Part shown: piece by piece, positions 40,622 to 49,513 of the stretch
How positions within the stretch are numbered: position 1 is the first letter of the stretch
Layout of the letters: each line of letters begins with the position of its first letter
NCBI GenBank assembly: GCA_023459875.1
Contig: JAEWRY010000001.1
Span: forward strand, 62,001-126,000
Length of the DNA: 64,000 bases
From: Bacillota bacterium
Lineage (GTDB): Bacteria; Bacillota; Clostridia; Oscillospirales; Oscillospiraceae
Direction of reading: 5' to 3'
Program-made: the position numbers and the translations under genes
The notes under the pieces: model-generated
What the model saw: the letters and a program-made list of their open reading frames with translations, nothing else
The model's database searches: none
What the model was told of the DNA's origin: nothing

Positions 40622-41803
40622 TCAGGATTTTGCCGCAACCGGGACCAACGCCCCGTCGCCGGCGACCGAAACCCGCTCGATCTCCAGCCCGGTATTGCGG
40701 GATATTTCGTCCAGGCGGATGCCCTCGGTAATGTTCGCGACCAGCGAGACGGCCACGCCGTGGCGCTTGGCTCTGCCCGTGCGGCCGATGCGGTGGATAT
40801 AGTACTCGTTTTCGTCGGGCACGTCGAAATTGATGACCGCGTCCACGTCGTCGATATCGAGGCCACGGGCTGCCACGTCGGTAGCCACCAGAATGCGGAT
40901 TTCGCCGTCCCGGAAGCTCGAGAGGGTCTTTTCCCGGATGCGCTGCTGCATGTCCCCGTGGATGCACTCGGCGGAGACCTTCCGCATTTTCAGAAGGCCG
41001 GCGAGCCGGTCGGTCATGTTCTTGGTGTTGCAAAAGGCGATGACCCGGTCGTATCCCTCGTGGTTCAGGATGGAAACCAACGTCTCGACCTTGTCTCCCC
41101 TGTCCACGTCGATCCGGTACTGCTTGATGTCCGGCCGGTTCTCCTCGTCGGGCCGCACGATGATCTCAACCGGGTCCCGCTGGTACATCCAGGAGATATC
41201 CATGACTTCCCGTGAGATCGTCGCCGAAAACATCCCCAGGTTCCTGCGGTGGGGTATTAGATTCAAAATTCGGGTCACGTCCCTTACAAAGCCCATGTCC
41301 AGCATCCGGTCGGCCTCGTCAAGCACCACCGTCTGGACCTTGTCCAGCCGCATGGTGTGCCGCTTCAAATGGTCCATGAGCCTGCCGGGGGTCGCCACCA
41401 CGATCTGCGGCTTTTTTTTGAGCTGGGTGATCTGCTTTTCAATGGGCTGTCCGCCGTAGAGGCAGACCGACCGGACGCCCTCTTTAAACAGGCACAGGTC
41501 CCGCAGCTCCTCCTGAATCTGAATGGCAAGCTCGCGAGTGGGCGCTAAGATAAGTCCAAGCACATCGCCCGATTCGGCACTCATATGCTCCACCATGGGG
41601 ATTCCAAAGGCAAAGGTCTTGCCCGTGCCGGTGGGAGCCTTGGCAATGACGTCCTTCCAGTCCATGAAATACGGAATGGCGCCCGTCTGAATGGGAGTGG
41701 CGTGGGTATAGCCTTTTTTCTGGATGGCTTTCATGAGCTCGGGGGAAAGATTCAGATTGCTGTAGTCTTGTATATCGCTTACGATTTCTCCGTTAATCTC
41801 CAT
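40622..41803 (-). CDS. DEAD-box RNA helicase
   Basis: A 393-residue helicase with the full DEAD-box set: Q motif before GYTHATPIQ, motif I APTGTGKT, motif II LDEAD, motif III FSAT and motif VI HRIGRTGRA. The C-terminus is short, without an RNA-binding tail, so it is nearest to RhlE-like enzymes in length. It probably remodels rRNA or mRNA. The frame is open to 41,860, but ATG at 41,803 follows AAAGGAAGA at proper distance. Confidence 0.93.
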   Translation of the reverse strand: MEINGEIVSDIQDYSNLNLSPELMKAIQKKGYTHATPIQTGAIPYFMDWKDVIAKAPTGTGKTFAFGIPMVEHMSAESGDVLGLILAPTRELAIQIQEELRDLCLFKEGVRSVCLYGGQPIEKQITQLKKKPQIVVATPGRLMDHLKRHTMRLDKVQTVVLDEADRMLDMGFVRDVTRILNLIPHRRNLGMFSATISREVMDISWMYQRDPVEIIVRPDEENRPDIKQYRIDVDRGDKVETLVSILNHEGYDRVIAFCNTKNMTDRLAGLLKMRKVSAECIHGDMQQRIREKTLSSFRDGEIRILVATDVAARGLDIDDVDAVINFDVPDENEYYIHRIGRTGRAKRHGVAVSLVANITEGIRLDEISRNTGLEIERVSVAGDGALVPVAAKS

Positions 41804-41884
41804 ATTTTCTTCCTTTATTTCAATAATACCTATAGAGTGTATCACGTTCGCTCCTCTCATGCAATAGTTGTTGATTTTTGCTCT

Positions 41885-41912
41885 TTGTTTTATTGCGGTT
41901 TCATGTTATAAT
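41885..41912 (+). promoter_or_regulatory. Promoter of ABC-F gene
   Basis: TTGTTT, 16 bases, TATAAT with TGT before it (extended -10), about 60 bases before the start. Confidence 0.65.
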
Positions 41913-41971
41913 CATTCGAAACCGCTTTTATAAGCAAATTTTGGTTAGCCTTTTACGAGAAGGAGCAAGAT

Positions 41972-43570
41972 ATGATCACCGTTACCGACCTTGGCCTGCA
42001 ATACGGCGGCTCTGTTTTATTCTCCCACGCGGACCTTCAGTTTACCCGGGGGAACTGTTACGGCATTATCGGCGCCAACGGCGCGGGTAAATCCACCTTC
42101 CTCAAAATACTCTCCGGCGAGCTGGACTCCACCACCGGCTCTGTAACCATTCTCCCCAAAACACGAATGTCGGTCCTCAAGCAGGACCAGAACGCCTATG
42201 ACGCTTATTCCGTTATGGACGCGGTTATCATGGGGAATCTGAGGCTCTATCAGATCGGCAAGGAAAAGGACGCTCTCTACGCCAAGGAAGAAATGACCGA
42301 CGAGGACGGCGTGCGCGCCTGCGAGCTGGAGGAGGAATACGCGGAGCTGGGCGGCTGGGAGGCCGAATCGGACGCCTCTCGCATCCTGCAGGGTCTCGGC
42401 ATTGGCACCGAGCACCACTTCGAGCCCATGAACTCCCTCGACGGCCGGCTGAAGGTCAAAGTTCTCCTGGCCCAGGCCCTCTTCGGCAATCCCGACATCC
42501 TGCTGCTGGACGAACCGACAAACAACCTCGATCTGGAGGCCAGCAACTGGCTGGAGGATTTTTTGCTGGATTTCCCCGGCACCGTCATCGTGGTCTCCCA
42601 CGACCGCCATTTTCTCAACACCATCTGCACCCACATCGTGGATATCGACTACAACAAAATCAAAATGTACGTGGGCAACTACGACTTTTGGTACGAATCC
42701 TCCCAGCTCATGCAGACCCTTATCAAAAACCAGAGCAAGCGCAACGAGGATAAGATCCGCGAGTTGCAGGAGTTCATCTCCCGTTTTTCCGCCAACAAAT
42801 CCAAGTCCAAGCAGGCCACCTCCCGCCGGAAGCTGCTCGATAAGCTCACGGTGGAGGAAATGCCCGCCTCTTCCCGCCGGTATCCCTGGGTGAATTTCAA
42901 GCCCGACCGGGAGATCGGCAAGGATATTCTCTTCGTCACCGAGGTCTCCAAGACCATCGACGGGGTGAAGGTGCTCGATAAGGTCTCCTTTAACGTGAAC
43001 CACGGGGATAAAATCGCCCTGGTAGGCGACTTTGAAAACGCCCACACCGCCCTTTTCAAAATTCTGGCCGGGGAGATGGAGCCGGACGAAGGTACCGTTA
43101 AATGGGGCCAGACCGCCAGCCTCTCCTATTTTCCTAAGGACAATACGCATTTTTTTAACGGCTGCGATGACAGTCTCCTTGACTGGCTGCGCCAGTTCTC
43201 GGAGGATAAGCACGAATCCTACCTCCGGGGCTTTCTGGGTCGGATGCTCTTCTCCGGCGACGATATTTTTAAGCAGGTGAGGGTGCTCTCCGGCGGTGAA
43301 AAGGTGCGCTGCATGCTCTCCCGCATGATGCTCTCCGGCTCCAACGTCCTTTTACTGGACCAGCCCACGAACCACCTGGACCTGGAATCCATCGCCGCCC
43401 TCAACAACGGACTTTCCGACGTGAAATGCAACGTCATCGTCTCCAGCCACGACCACCAGTTGGTCCAGACGGTGGCCAACCGCATCTTCGACTTTACGCC
43501 GGACGGAAAACTCATCGACCGGCAGATGGCCTATGACGATTATCTCGCCACCCTGGCGCCGAAGCAGTAA
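41972..43570 (+). CDS. ABC-F type ribosome-associated ATPase
   Basis: A 532-residue protein of two ABC domains without membrane parts. The first has Walker A GANGAGKSTFLK, a degenerate signature (LDGRLKVKVLLAQAL) and Walker B ILLLDEPTNNLDLEA. The second has VLSGGEKVRCMLSRMML and VLLLDQPTNHLDLES, with Gln in place of the usual Glu after LLLD. The linker between them (about residues 240-320) is basic and helical, as in the YkpA/YbiT/EttA group. The protein probably acts at the ribosomal E site in translation or antibiotic protection. The ribosome site is GAAGGAGC. Confidence 0.9.
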   Translation: MITVTDLGLQYGGSVLFSHADLQFTRGNCYGIIGANGAGKSTFLKILSGELDSTTGSVTILPKTRMSVLKQDQNAYDAYSVMDAVIMGNLRLYQIGKEKDALYAKEEMTDEDGVRACELEEEYAELGGWEAESDASRILQGLGIGTEHHFEPMNSLDGRLKVKVLLAQALFGNPDILLLDEPTNNLDLEASNWLEDFLLDFPGTVIVVSHDRHFLNTICTHIVDIDYNKIKMYVGNYDFWYESSQLMQTLIKNQSKRNEDKIRELQEFISRFSANKSKSKQATSRRKLLDKLTVEEMPASSRRYPWVNFKPDREIGKDILFVTEVSKTIDGVKVLDKVSFNVNHGDKIALVGDFENAHTALFKILAGEMEPDEGTVKWGQTASLSYFPKDNTHFFNGCDDSLLDWLRQFSEDKHESYLRGFLGRMLFSGDDIFKQVRVLSGGEKVRCMLSRMMLSGSNVLLLDQPTNHLDLESIAALNNGLSDVKCNVIVSSHDHQLVQTVANRIFDFTPDGKLIDRQMAYDDYLATLAPKQ

Positions 43571-43662
43571 GAGGCCCTCGGAGTATCACAGTCCGCGGTC
43601 CGGATGCCTTTCCCCTGCCGCTTCCGTTGCCTTGATGTATGACTCGAAGGGAGCTGTTTTGT

Positions 43663-44676
43663 GTGCGAAAACAGTATTCATTACCCGCTTTTGCCCTTTT
43701 TTCCGGCGCCATCGGATTCATTCTGCGCAGATGGGTGCTCGCCACCGCTTACGAAACTATCACCGGACTGCCTATTCCGGGCGCGCCGGCGGTTATGGCT
43801 CTGTTTATCCCGTCCGCGCTGTTTGCCGTTCTGGCGCTGATTTTTTGTCAGGGGCGTCACTACGGTTTCCCGGGGGGATATGACGAGGCCTTCCATTCCC
43901 CCAGCCCTCTCGTCTCATCCGTCACGATCACGGCGGGCTTTCTCATGGGCGCCGGAGGCATTCTCAAATTCCTGGGTGTGCTGCAGACCTCCTCGTCTTC
44001 CATTCTCACAGCGGAGACCGGGTCCGCTGTCTGGGGCGCCCATTCCAACATCCCCACCCTTGCTCTGTGCGTTTTGTGCCTGTGCTCGACCTTCTGTCTT
44101 ATCCTCACCGCAAAAAATAATTACCGGCAGGAGGGAAAGGGTACGCGCAGCCTGCCGCTGCTCATTCCCGCTTACGCTTGCTGTGCCTGGCTTATCACGA
44201 CCTATGAGGCCAGAGCGGGTCATCCCTTCCTCATCGACTATATCTGCGAACTCTTCGCCATTATCGCGGTGGTGCTGGCCCTTTATTTTATCGCGGGCTT
44301 CTCTTTTGAAAAGTCAAAGGTAAAACGCACTCTCCTTGCAAGCCTGTTGGGCATCTATTTTTCCTGCGTTTGTCTCGCCGCCGCGGGCGACCTTGCCACC
44401 ATGCTGCTCTATTCTTTTGCCGTTCTTTACCTTACGGTGTCGGTTTTTGTTCTTCTGAAGAATGATGGGCGAATGCTTGTTTCCAAAGGAGAACCGGAAG
44501 CGGTCCAGGAGGACTCTGCTATCCGGCTTGGCGGCAGCCCTGAAGACGCCGTTTTGAACCAATCCGCTCTTGATTCAGACCAAATCGGCGGTAGGGAACC
44601 CGAAGCTGAGGACTCCGCCACCGGGGAACCCCGTCCCGATACCCAAGATTCCGTGAAGGAGGACCAACCCAAATGA
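43663..44676 (+). CDS. Uncharacterised membrane protein upstream of metG
   Basis: A 337-residue protein with about seven membrane helices in the first 250 residues (LFSGAIGFILRR, AVMALFIPSALFAVLALIFC, AIIAVVLALYFIAGF and others) and a long acidic C-terminal tail. I do not recognise the family. GTG at 43,663, after GAAGGGAG, is preferred to the ATG at 43,639. Its last four bases overlap the metG start (ATGA), so the two are translationally coupled. Confidence 0.7.
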   Translation: MRKQYSLPAFALFSGAIGFILRRWVLATAYETITGLPIPGAPAVMALFIPSALFAVLALIFCQGRHYGFPGGYDEAFHSPSPLVSSVTITAGFLMGAGGILKFLGVLQTSSSSILTAETGSAVWGAHSNIPTLALCVLCLCSTFCLILTAKNNYRQEGKGTRSLPLLIPAYACCAWLITTYEARAGHPFLIDYICELFAIIAVVLALYFIAGFSFEKSKVKRTLLASLLGIYFSCVCLAAAGDLATMLLYSFAVLYLTVSVFVLLKNDGRMLVSKGEPEAVQEDSAIRLGGSPEDAVLNQSALDSDQIGGREPEAEDSATGEPRPDTQDSVKEDQPK

Positions 44677-46607
44677 ATGAAAAGAAGTTCTATATCACCA
44701 CTCCCATTTACTACCCCTCCGATAACCTCCACATCGGCCACACCTACTGCACCGTCGCCACCGACACTATGGCTCGGTACAAGCGGCTCCAGGGCTATGA
44801 CGTCATGTTTCTCACCGGCACCGACGAGCACGGCCAGAAGATAGAGGAAAAGGCCAAGGCCGGGGGCGTTACCCCCAAACAGTTTGTGGATAAGATCGTG
44901 GAAGGCCCCGGCGGTATTCTGGACTTGTGGAAACTCATGAACATCTCCAACGACCGGTTCATCCGCACCACCGACGAGTATCATGTTGAATCCATTCAGA
45001 AAATCTTCCGGAAGATGTACGAAAACGGCGATATTTATAAAGGCTCCTACAAGGGACTCTACTGCACCCCCTGTGAATCCTTCTGGACCGAGAGCCAGCT
45101 GGTGGACGGCAAATGCCCCGACTGTGGCAGAGAGGTGAAGTACGCCGAGGAGGAGGCCTATTTCTTCCGGCTTTCCAAATATCAGGACCGCATTTTGAAG
45201 CTCTATGAGGAGCACCCTGATTTTCTGGAGCCCGCCTCCCGGATGAACGAGATGGTGAATAATTTCCTCAAGCCGGGGCTGGAGGACCTGTGCGTCTCCC
45301 GCACCTCCTTCACCTGGGGCGTTCCCGTGGACTTTGACCCCGGCCACGTGGTCTACGTGTGGGTGGACGCTCTGAGCAACTATATTACCGCCCTGGGATA
45401 CGGGAACGATAAATACCACGATTACGAGAGGTACTGGCCCGCCGACGTCCACTTTGTGGGCAAAGAGATCGTGCGCTTCCACTCCATCATCTGGCCCGCC
45501 ATCCTCATGAGCCTGGGCGAGCCTCTGCCGAAAAAGGTCTACGGCCACGGCTGGCTGCTGCTGGACGGGGGCAAGATGTCCAAGTCCAAGGGCAACGTGG
45601 TGGACCCCGTTATCCTGGTGCAGCGCTACGGGGTGGACGCTCTGCGTTATTACCTGCTGAGGGAGTTCCCCTTCGGCACCGACGGCGCTTTCTCAAACGA
45701 CCTGCTCATCGCCCGCATCAACGCCGACCTGGCAAACGACCTGGGCAACCTCGTCTCCCGCACCACCGCCATGGTTCAAAAGTACTTTGACGGCACACTG
45801 CCCGCCGGACAGAAAGCCGAGGCTGCGGACGACGAGCTCATCGCCATGGCCTCCGCCCTGCGGGGCGTGTATGAAACCCAGATGGAGAAGTTTGCCTTCC
45901 AGAACGCCCTGACGGAAATTTTCAGGGTCATTTCAAGAGCCAATAAGTATATTGATGAGACCGCTCCCTGGGTGCTGGCCAGAACCGAGGAGACGAAGCC
46001 CCGCCTCGCGAGGGTACTCTACAATCTGCTGGAATCCATCCGTATCTGCGGCATTCTGCTCTCTCCCGTGATCCCCGGCACCGCCGTGAAACTCTTCACA
46101 CAGATCGGCGCGAAGGAAGAGATCACCACCTGGGTGGCCGCCGGAAGCTGGGGTCTGCTGCCGGCCCAGGCGGCCGTCACCAAGGGCGAGAACCTCTTCC
46201 CCCGCATCGACCCCGCGAAGGATACCGATGAAGCAGCCGCCCCCGCCGCCAAGGCGGAGAGCGAAGAAGCTCCCCTTCCCGCCGATATCGTTTTCGACGA
46301 CTTCGCCAAGGTACGCATGACAGTGTGCAAGGTGCTCTCCTGCGAGAACGTGAAAAAGAGCGACAAGCTCCTCAAATTCCAGCTGGACGACGGCAGCGGT
46401 GCCCCCCGTCAGATTCTCTCCGGCATCGCGAAATATTATAAGCCCGAGGACCTGGTGGGCAAGACCGTGGTGGCCTGCACCAATCTGGCTCCCCGGAAGA
46501 TGATGGGACAGGAGAGCCGCGGCATGCTGCTCTCCGCCGAGAAGGACGGCAAGCTGAGCCTCCTGATGCTCGACAACGCCATCCCCGCGGGCGCCGCCCT
46601 CTGCTAA
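44673..46607 (+). CDS. metG: Methionyl-tRNA synthetase
   Basis: A 644-residue enzyme charging tRNA-Met. The class I HIGH motif is HIGHTYC (residues 20-23), the KMSKS loop is KMSKSKGN, and the zinc knuckle CTPCESFW...CPDCGREV lies between. The C-terminal region (about residues 540-644, FDDFAKVRMTVCKVLSCENV) is the EMAP/CsaA-like tRNA-binding domain, giving the long Bacillus-type form. No T-box leader is seen; expression seems coupled to the upstream membrane protein. Confidence 0.97.
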   Translation: MNEKKFYITTPIYYPSDNLHIGHTYCTVATDTMARYKRLQGYDVMFLTGTDEHGQKIEEKAKAGGVTPKQFVDKIVEGPGGILDLWKLMNISNDRFIRTTDEYHVESIQKIFRKMYENGDIYKGSYKGLYCTPCESFWTESQLVDGKCPDCGREVKYAEEEAYFFRLSKYQDRILKLYEEHPDFLEPASRMNEMVNNFLKPGLEDLCVSRTSFTWGVPVDFDPGHVVYVWVDALSNYITALGYGNDKYHDYERYWPADVHFVGKEIVRFHSIIWPAILMSLGEPLPKKVYGHGWLLLDGGKMSKSKGNVVDPVILVQRYGVDALRYYLLREFPFGTDGAFSNDLLIARINADLANDLGNLVSRTTAMVQKYFDGTLPAGQKAEAADDELIAMASALRGVYETQMEKFAFQNALTEIFRVISRANKYIDETAPWVLARTEETKPRLARVLYNLLESIRICGILLSPVIPGTAVKLFTQIGAKEEITTWVAAGSWGLLPAQAAVTKGENLFPRIDPAKDTDEAAAPAAKAESEEAPLPADIVFDDFAKVRMTVCKVLSCENVKKSDKLLKFQLDDGSGAPRQILSGIAKYYKPEDLVGKTVVACTNLAPRKMMGQESRGMLLSAEKDGKLSLLMLDNAIPAGAALC

Positions 46608-46613
46608 ACATTA

Positions 46614-46662
46614 AAACGGGCGCCCCGCCGGTTTCCCGGTTATGGGGCGCCCGTTTCCTTAT
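46614..46662. terminator. Hairpin terminator after metG
   Basis: Perfect 13-bp arms AAACGGGCGCCCC and GGGGCGCCCGTTT followed by CCTTATTG. On the minus strand it ends in TTTTAATGTTT. Confidence 0.8.
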
Positions 46663-46893
46663 TGCTCTTGTAAATTTGCCCCTCCCTCGGTAAGGGACCA
46701 TGCTCTCCAGCTGCGCGCCCAGGATGCCGGTGAGGTAGCTGCCGTATGCGTCGTTCTCTTCTGCCCGCGTCACGCCTTCAGACGCGCGGGACCGGCAGCA
46801 ACTCTGATTCACCGGCGCATAGCCGCCCACCAGGGCAAGAGCATCGCAGGGTCTGTCCTTCTCAGCTAACGGTTGTAATTCTTCTCCTGTCAT
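46651..46893 (-). CDS. Possible small protein without a stop before its terminator
   Basis: A minus-strand frame starting ATG at 46,893 behind a strong ribosome site (AAGGGGGAGAGAG). It encodes about 80 residues (MTGEELQPLAEKDRPCDALA, later NDAYGSYLTGILGAQLESM) before reaching the metG terminator hairpin. The frame stays open through the hairpin and antisense into metG as far as 46,372, so a transcript ended at the hairpin would lack a stop codon. No family is recognised. It could be a decayed gene whose true end was lost. It is the main content of the 474-base gap before tatD. Confidence 0.4.
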
Positions 46894-46930
46894 GCTCTCT
46901 CCCCCTTGAAATATCAGACACGCGCAGGTA

Positions 46931-46939
46931 TGATATAAT
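46931..46939 (+). promoter_or_regulatory. Extended -10 element before tatD
   Basis: TG-A-TATAAT with no clear -35 box. It would give a leader of about 135 bases before the tatD start. Confidence 0.4.
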
Positions 46940-47081
46940 AACCATCTGGCGGCCAGGCTTCTTTCTCAGGTATGATTATACGAGTTTGGAATATTTTGTT
47001 AATTTTTTTCACGAAATTCAGTTTGAATTTTTCCACTTTTCGTGTTTTTTCGTGCCACAAAAAATCGGGAGTTGTGATCTG

Positions 47082-47864
47082 ATGACCCTTTATTTTGATA
47101 CCCACGCCCACTATGACGATAACGCCTTCAACAAAGACAGGGAGGAGCTTCTTTCCTCGTTGCCCCAAAAGGGAATTTCCCTCGCCGTTTGTCCCGCCTG
47201 CGACATGACTTCGGCCCGGAACTGCGTCCGTCTGGCGGATGCCTACCCCTATCTTTACGCCGCCGTCGGCGTCCACCCCCACGACGCGGAGGGGGTCCCC
47301 GCCGGTTGGCTGGCGGGGCTTGAAGCCCTCTCCCACCACCCCAAGGTGGTCGCCATCGGCGAAATCGGGCTGGACTATTACTACGACCGCTCCCCCAGGG
47401 ATGTTCAGCAGGACGTGTTCCGCGCACAGATGGCCCTGGCCCTCAAGCGTGACCTGCCCGTGATTGTCCACGACCGGGAGGCCCACCGGGACTGCCTGGA
47501 CGTGGTACGCGCCTACCCGGGCGTCACCGGCGTCTATCACTGTTATTCCGGCTCCCTTGAGGACGCCAAAATTCTCGTAAGTCTGGGCTGGATGCTCTCC
47601 TTTACCGGCGCCGTCACCTTTAAAAACGCGCGGCGGGCGCTGGAGGTCATCGAATGGCTCCCCATGGAGCGCATCATGATCGAGACCGACTCCCCCTATC
47701 TCACCCCGGAGCCCTTCCGGGGCCGCCGAAACGACTCCACCTACGTCTACCGGGTGGCCGAGGTCATCGCCCAGGCGAAAAACCTGCCGCTCGCCGAGGT
47801 CGCCAAAATCACCATGGAAAACGGAAAACGCTTCTTTCACATTGACCAGAACGCGGAAACCTGA
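47082..47864 (+). CDS. tatD: TatD family metal-dependent hydrolase
   Basis: A 260-residue TIM-barrel hydrolase, a 3'-5' DNase in studied members. Metal ligands are visible in FDTHAHYDD, GEIGLDYYYD, PVIVHDREAH, VYHCYSGS and ETDSPYLTPEPFRG. The frame is open far upstream, but ATG at 47,082 gives the family N-terminus (MTLYFDTHAHYDD) and follows CGGGAG. The next gene is its usual radical SAM partner in Clostridia, 25 bases away. Confidence 0.93.
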   Translation: MTLYFDTHAHYDDNAFNKDREELLSSLPQKGISLAVCPACDMTSARNCVRLADAYPYLYAAVGVHPHDAEGVPAGWLAGLEALSHHPKVVAIGEIGLDYYYDRSPRDVQQDVFRAQMALALKRDLPVIVHDREAHRDCLDVVRAYPGVTGVYHCYSGSLEDAKILVSLGWMLSFTGAVTFKNARRALEVIEWLPMERIMIETDSPYLTPEPFRGRRNDSTYVYRVAEVIAQAKNLPLAEVAKITMENGKRFFHIDQNAET

Positions 47865-47889
47865 CCGTTTCCGCTCAGGAGGGGATCAC

Positions 47890-48504
47890 ATGACCATCAC
47901 CTACGAATATGAGCGCGGACTTTACGTCAACCTCACCAACCGCTGCGACTGCTCCTGTGTCTTCTGTCTGCGGCACCACGGCAGCCGCGGGAGCATCTAC
48001 GCCGACGACCTCTGGCTTCCCCATGAGCCGACCCGCGACGAGGCCCTCGGGGACCTGCTGGCCCGCAACCTGCCCTCTTACGAGGAAATCGTGTTCTGCG
48101 GCTTCGGCGAACCCACCTACCGGATTGACGACATCGTCTGGCTGGTGGACGAGATGAAAAAAGCGGTGCCGGACCTGCCCCCCGTGCGCATCAACACCAA
48201 TGGCCACGGGAACCTCATAAACGGCAGGGACATTACCCCCGACTTAAAGGGGCGTGTGGACGTAATTTCCGTCTCCCTCAACGCGCCCACGGAAGAACAG
48301 TACCTGGCGGTGACCCATCCCCAGGACGGGGAGAAGGCCTGGGAGGCCATGCTGGATTTTGCGGAAAAGGCCAGGCGCTATGTCCCCGACGTGGTTCTTA
48401 CCATCGTCGACAAGGACTTGGCCCCGGAAGAACTGGAGGAGTGCCGGGCAATCGCCGAACGCCTGAGGGTGCGCCTGCGTGTGCGGACCTACATTCCAAA
48501 CTAA
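47890..48504 (+). CDS. TatD-linked radical SAM protein
   Basis: A 204-residue radical SAM protein. The cluster motif Cys-x3-Cys-x2-Cys lies near the N-terminus in LTNRCDCSCVFCLRHHG. The family that follows tatD in Firmicutes (TIGR04038-like) has no assigned substrate. EIVFCGFGEPTYR and INTNGHGNLING are typical of the barrel. The start ATG at 47,890 has AGGAGGGG just upstream. Its transcript appears to end in a family 1 repeat hairpin. Confidence 0.88.
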   Translation: MTITYEYERGLYVNLTNRCDCSCVFCLRHHGSRGSIYADDLWLPHEPTRDEALGDLLARNLPSYEEIVFCGFGEPTYRIDDIVWLVDEMKKAVPDLPPVRINTNGHGNLINGRDITPDLKGRVDVISVSLNAPTEEQYLAVTHPQDGEKAWEAMLDFAEKARRYVPDVVLTIVDKDLAPEELEECRAIAERLRVRLRVRTYIPN

Positions 48505-48512
48505 AGCATTTT

Positions 48513-48589
48513 GTGCTGTCTCAAAATAGAAAAGCTCCTTAAGAATGACAAAAGAACTGGTGGTGTCTCATGTATTTTGAGATACCACC
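48513..48589 (+). repeat. MITE-like repeat, family 1, internally deleted copy 3
   Basis: Seventy-seven bases that keep both ends of the family (GTGCTGTCTCAAAATAG on the left, TTTTGAGATACCACC on the right) but lack about 80 bases of the core present in copies 1 and 2. Confidence 0.8.
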
Positions 48590-48598
48590 TGTTTTTTG
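48557..48598 (+). terminator. Repeat-derived terminator after radical SAM gene
   Basis: The end hairpin of the repeat (arms GGTGGTGTCTCA and TGAGATACCACC) followed by TGTTTTTTGC. It closes the tatD-radical SAM unit. Confidence 0.8.
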
Positions 48599-48605
48599 CT
48601 CCAAC

Positions 48606-48639
48606 ATGTATATACATTTGTCAACTTGTATTGACAAAT
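48606..48639. promoter_or_regulatory. Candidate GntR operator
   Basis: Two adjoining symmetric sites: the 12-bp palindrome ATGTATATACAT (48,606-48,617) and the inverted repeat ATTTGTCAA-6-TTGACAAAT (48,616-48,639). The right arm of the second contains the -35 box TTGACA. A repressor bound here would block the promoter of the nucleoside operon, which itself encodes a GntR regulator. Confidence 0.65.
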
Positions 48640-48658
48640 AAAACAGATCGGCTATAAT
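48631..48658 (+). promoter_or_regulatory. Promoter of the nucleoside operon
   Basis: Perfect boxes TTGACA and TATAAT with 16 bases between. It lies 52 bases before the first phosphorylase gene. Confidence 0.85.
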
Positions 48659-48710
48659 ACAGGAAAGGACACTTTTAGGTATATTTGTAAATCTGCAATG
48701 GAGTGGAGAG

Positions 48711-49493
48711 ATGGAGATGGAGGATTCTGTTCAGATGATGCATACCTGCATCAGAAAAGGCGAGGTAGGCAAATATGTCTTCCTGCCCGGCAGCGTGGAG
48801 CGCGCCACCCTCATCGCCCAGCATTTTGATCATCCGAGAAAGCTGGTGCAGAACCGCGAGTTTCTCACCTATGTGGGCGAGCTGGACGGAGAACGCGTGG
48901 CGGTGACCTCCACGGGCATCGGCGGGCCTTCCGCCGGCATCGCGGCGGAGGAGCTTTTCCGCTGCGGCGTCCACACCATGATCCGTATCGGCTCCTGCGC
49001 CTCCACCTCCCCTCTCTCCCATGTGGGAGACGTGATGGTGCCCCGCGGGGCGGTGAGGATGGAGGGGACCGGAGACCACTACCTTCCCCCGGAATTTCCC
49101 GCCGTACCCGACTACACGCTGTTCAAAGCCCTTGAAAAAGCAGCCAGAGAGAGCGGAGTTCCCTACAACACCGGCGTTTCCATCACCAAGGATTCCTTCT
49201 ACACCGAGGCCACGCCCGAGACCAAGCCGGTCTATCAGGAACTTAAATACAAGTGGGAGGCCTACGAAAAGGGCGGCGCCACCAACACCTGCATGGAATG
49301 CGCCCCTCTCTTCCTCATCGGAGCGAGCCTCCGCATCCGCACGGCAGCGGTCCTCATCTGCGCCACCAACTATAAAACCTATACCAACGACGACAGGGAT
49401 TACCCCAGGGACTGGGAACAGCGCGCCATCGTGGTGGGCATCGAGGGTATGCGAGGCGTCATCCAAAGGGACCGCGCGCGCGGCATTGTCTAG
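48711..49493 (+). CDS. Nucleoside phosphorylase (NP-I family), copy 1
   Basis: A 260-residue enzyme of the uridine/purine phosphorylase fold. It splits a nucleoside with phosphate to base plus (deoxy)ribose 1-phosphate. Motifs include GKYVFLPGSVERA at the phosphate loop, STGIGGPSAGIAAEEL, MIRIGSCAS and the active-site CMECAPLFLIGA, where Met-Glu contacts ribose. The wider pattern is nearest to uridine phosphorylases. It is the first gene of the operon. It is clearly paralogous to the next gene and more distant from the one at 56,041. Confidence 0.88.
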   Translation: MEMEDSVQMMHTCIRKGEVGKYVFLPGSVERATLIAQHFDHPRKLVQNREFLTYVGELDGERVAVTSTGIGGPSAGIAAEELFRCGVHTMIRIGSCASTSPLSHVGDVMVPRGAVRMEGTGDHYLPPEFPAVPDYTLFKALEKAARESGVPYNTGVSITKDSFYTEATPETKPVYQELKYKWEAYEKGGATNTCMECAPLFLIGASLRIRTAAVLICATNYKTYTNDDRDYPRDWEQRAIVVGIEGMRGVIQRDRARGIV

Positions 49494-49513
49494 CCGGCAG
49501 GAGGGGAAAGCAG

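Noticed and set aside
42017..43213. Minus-strand 398-codon frame over the ABC-F gene
   Set aside because: It is an antisense shadow; the ABC-F motifs on the plus strand are complete.
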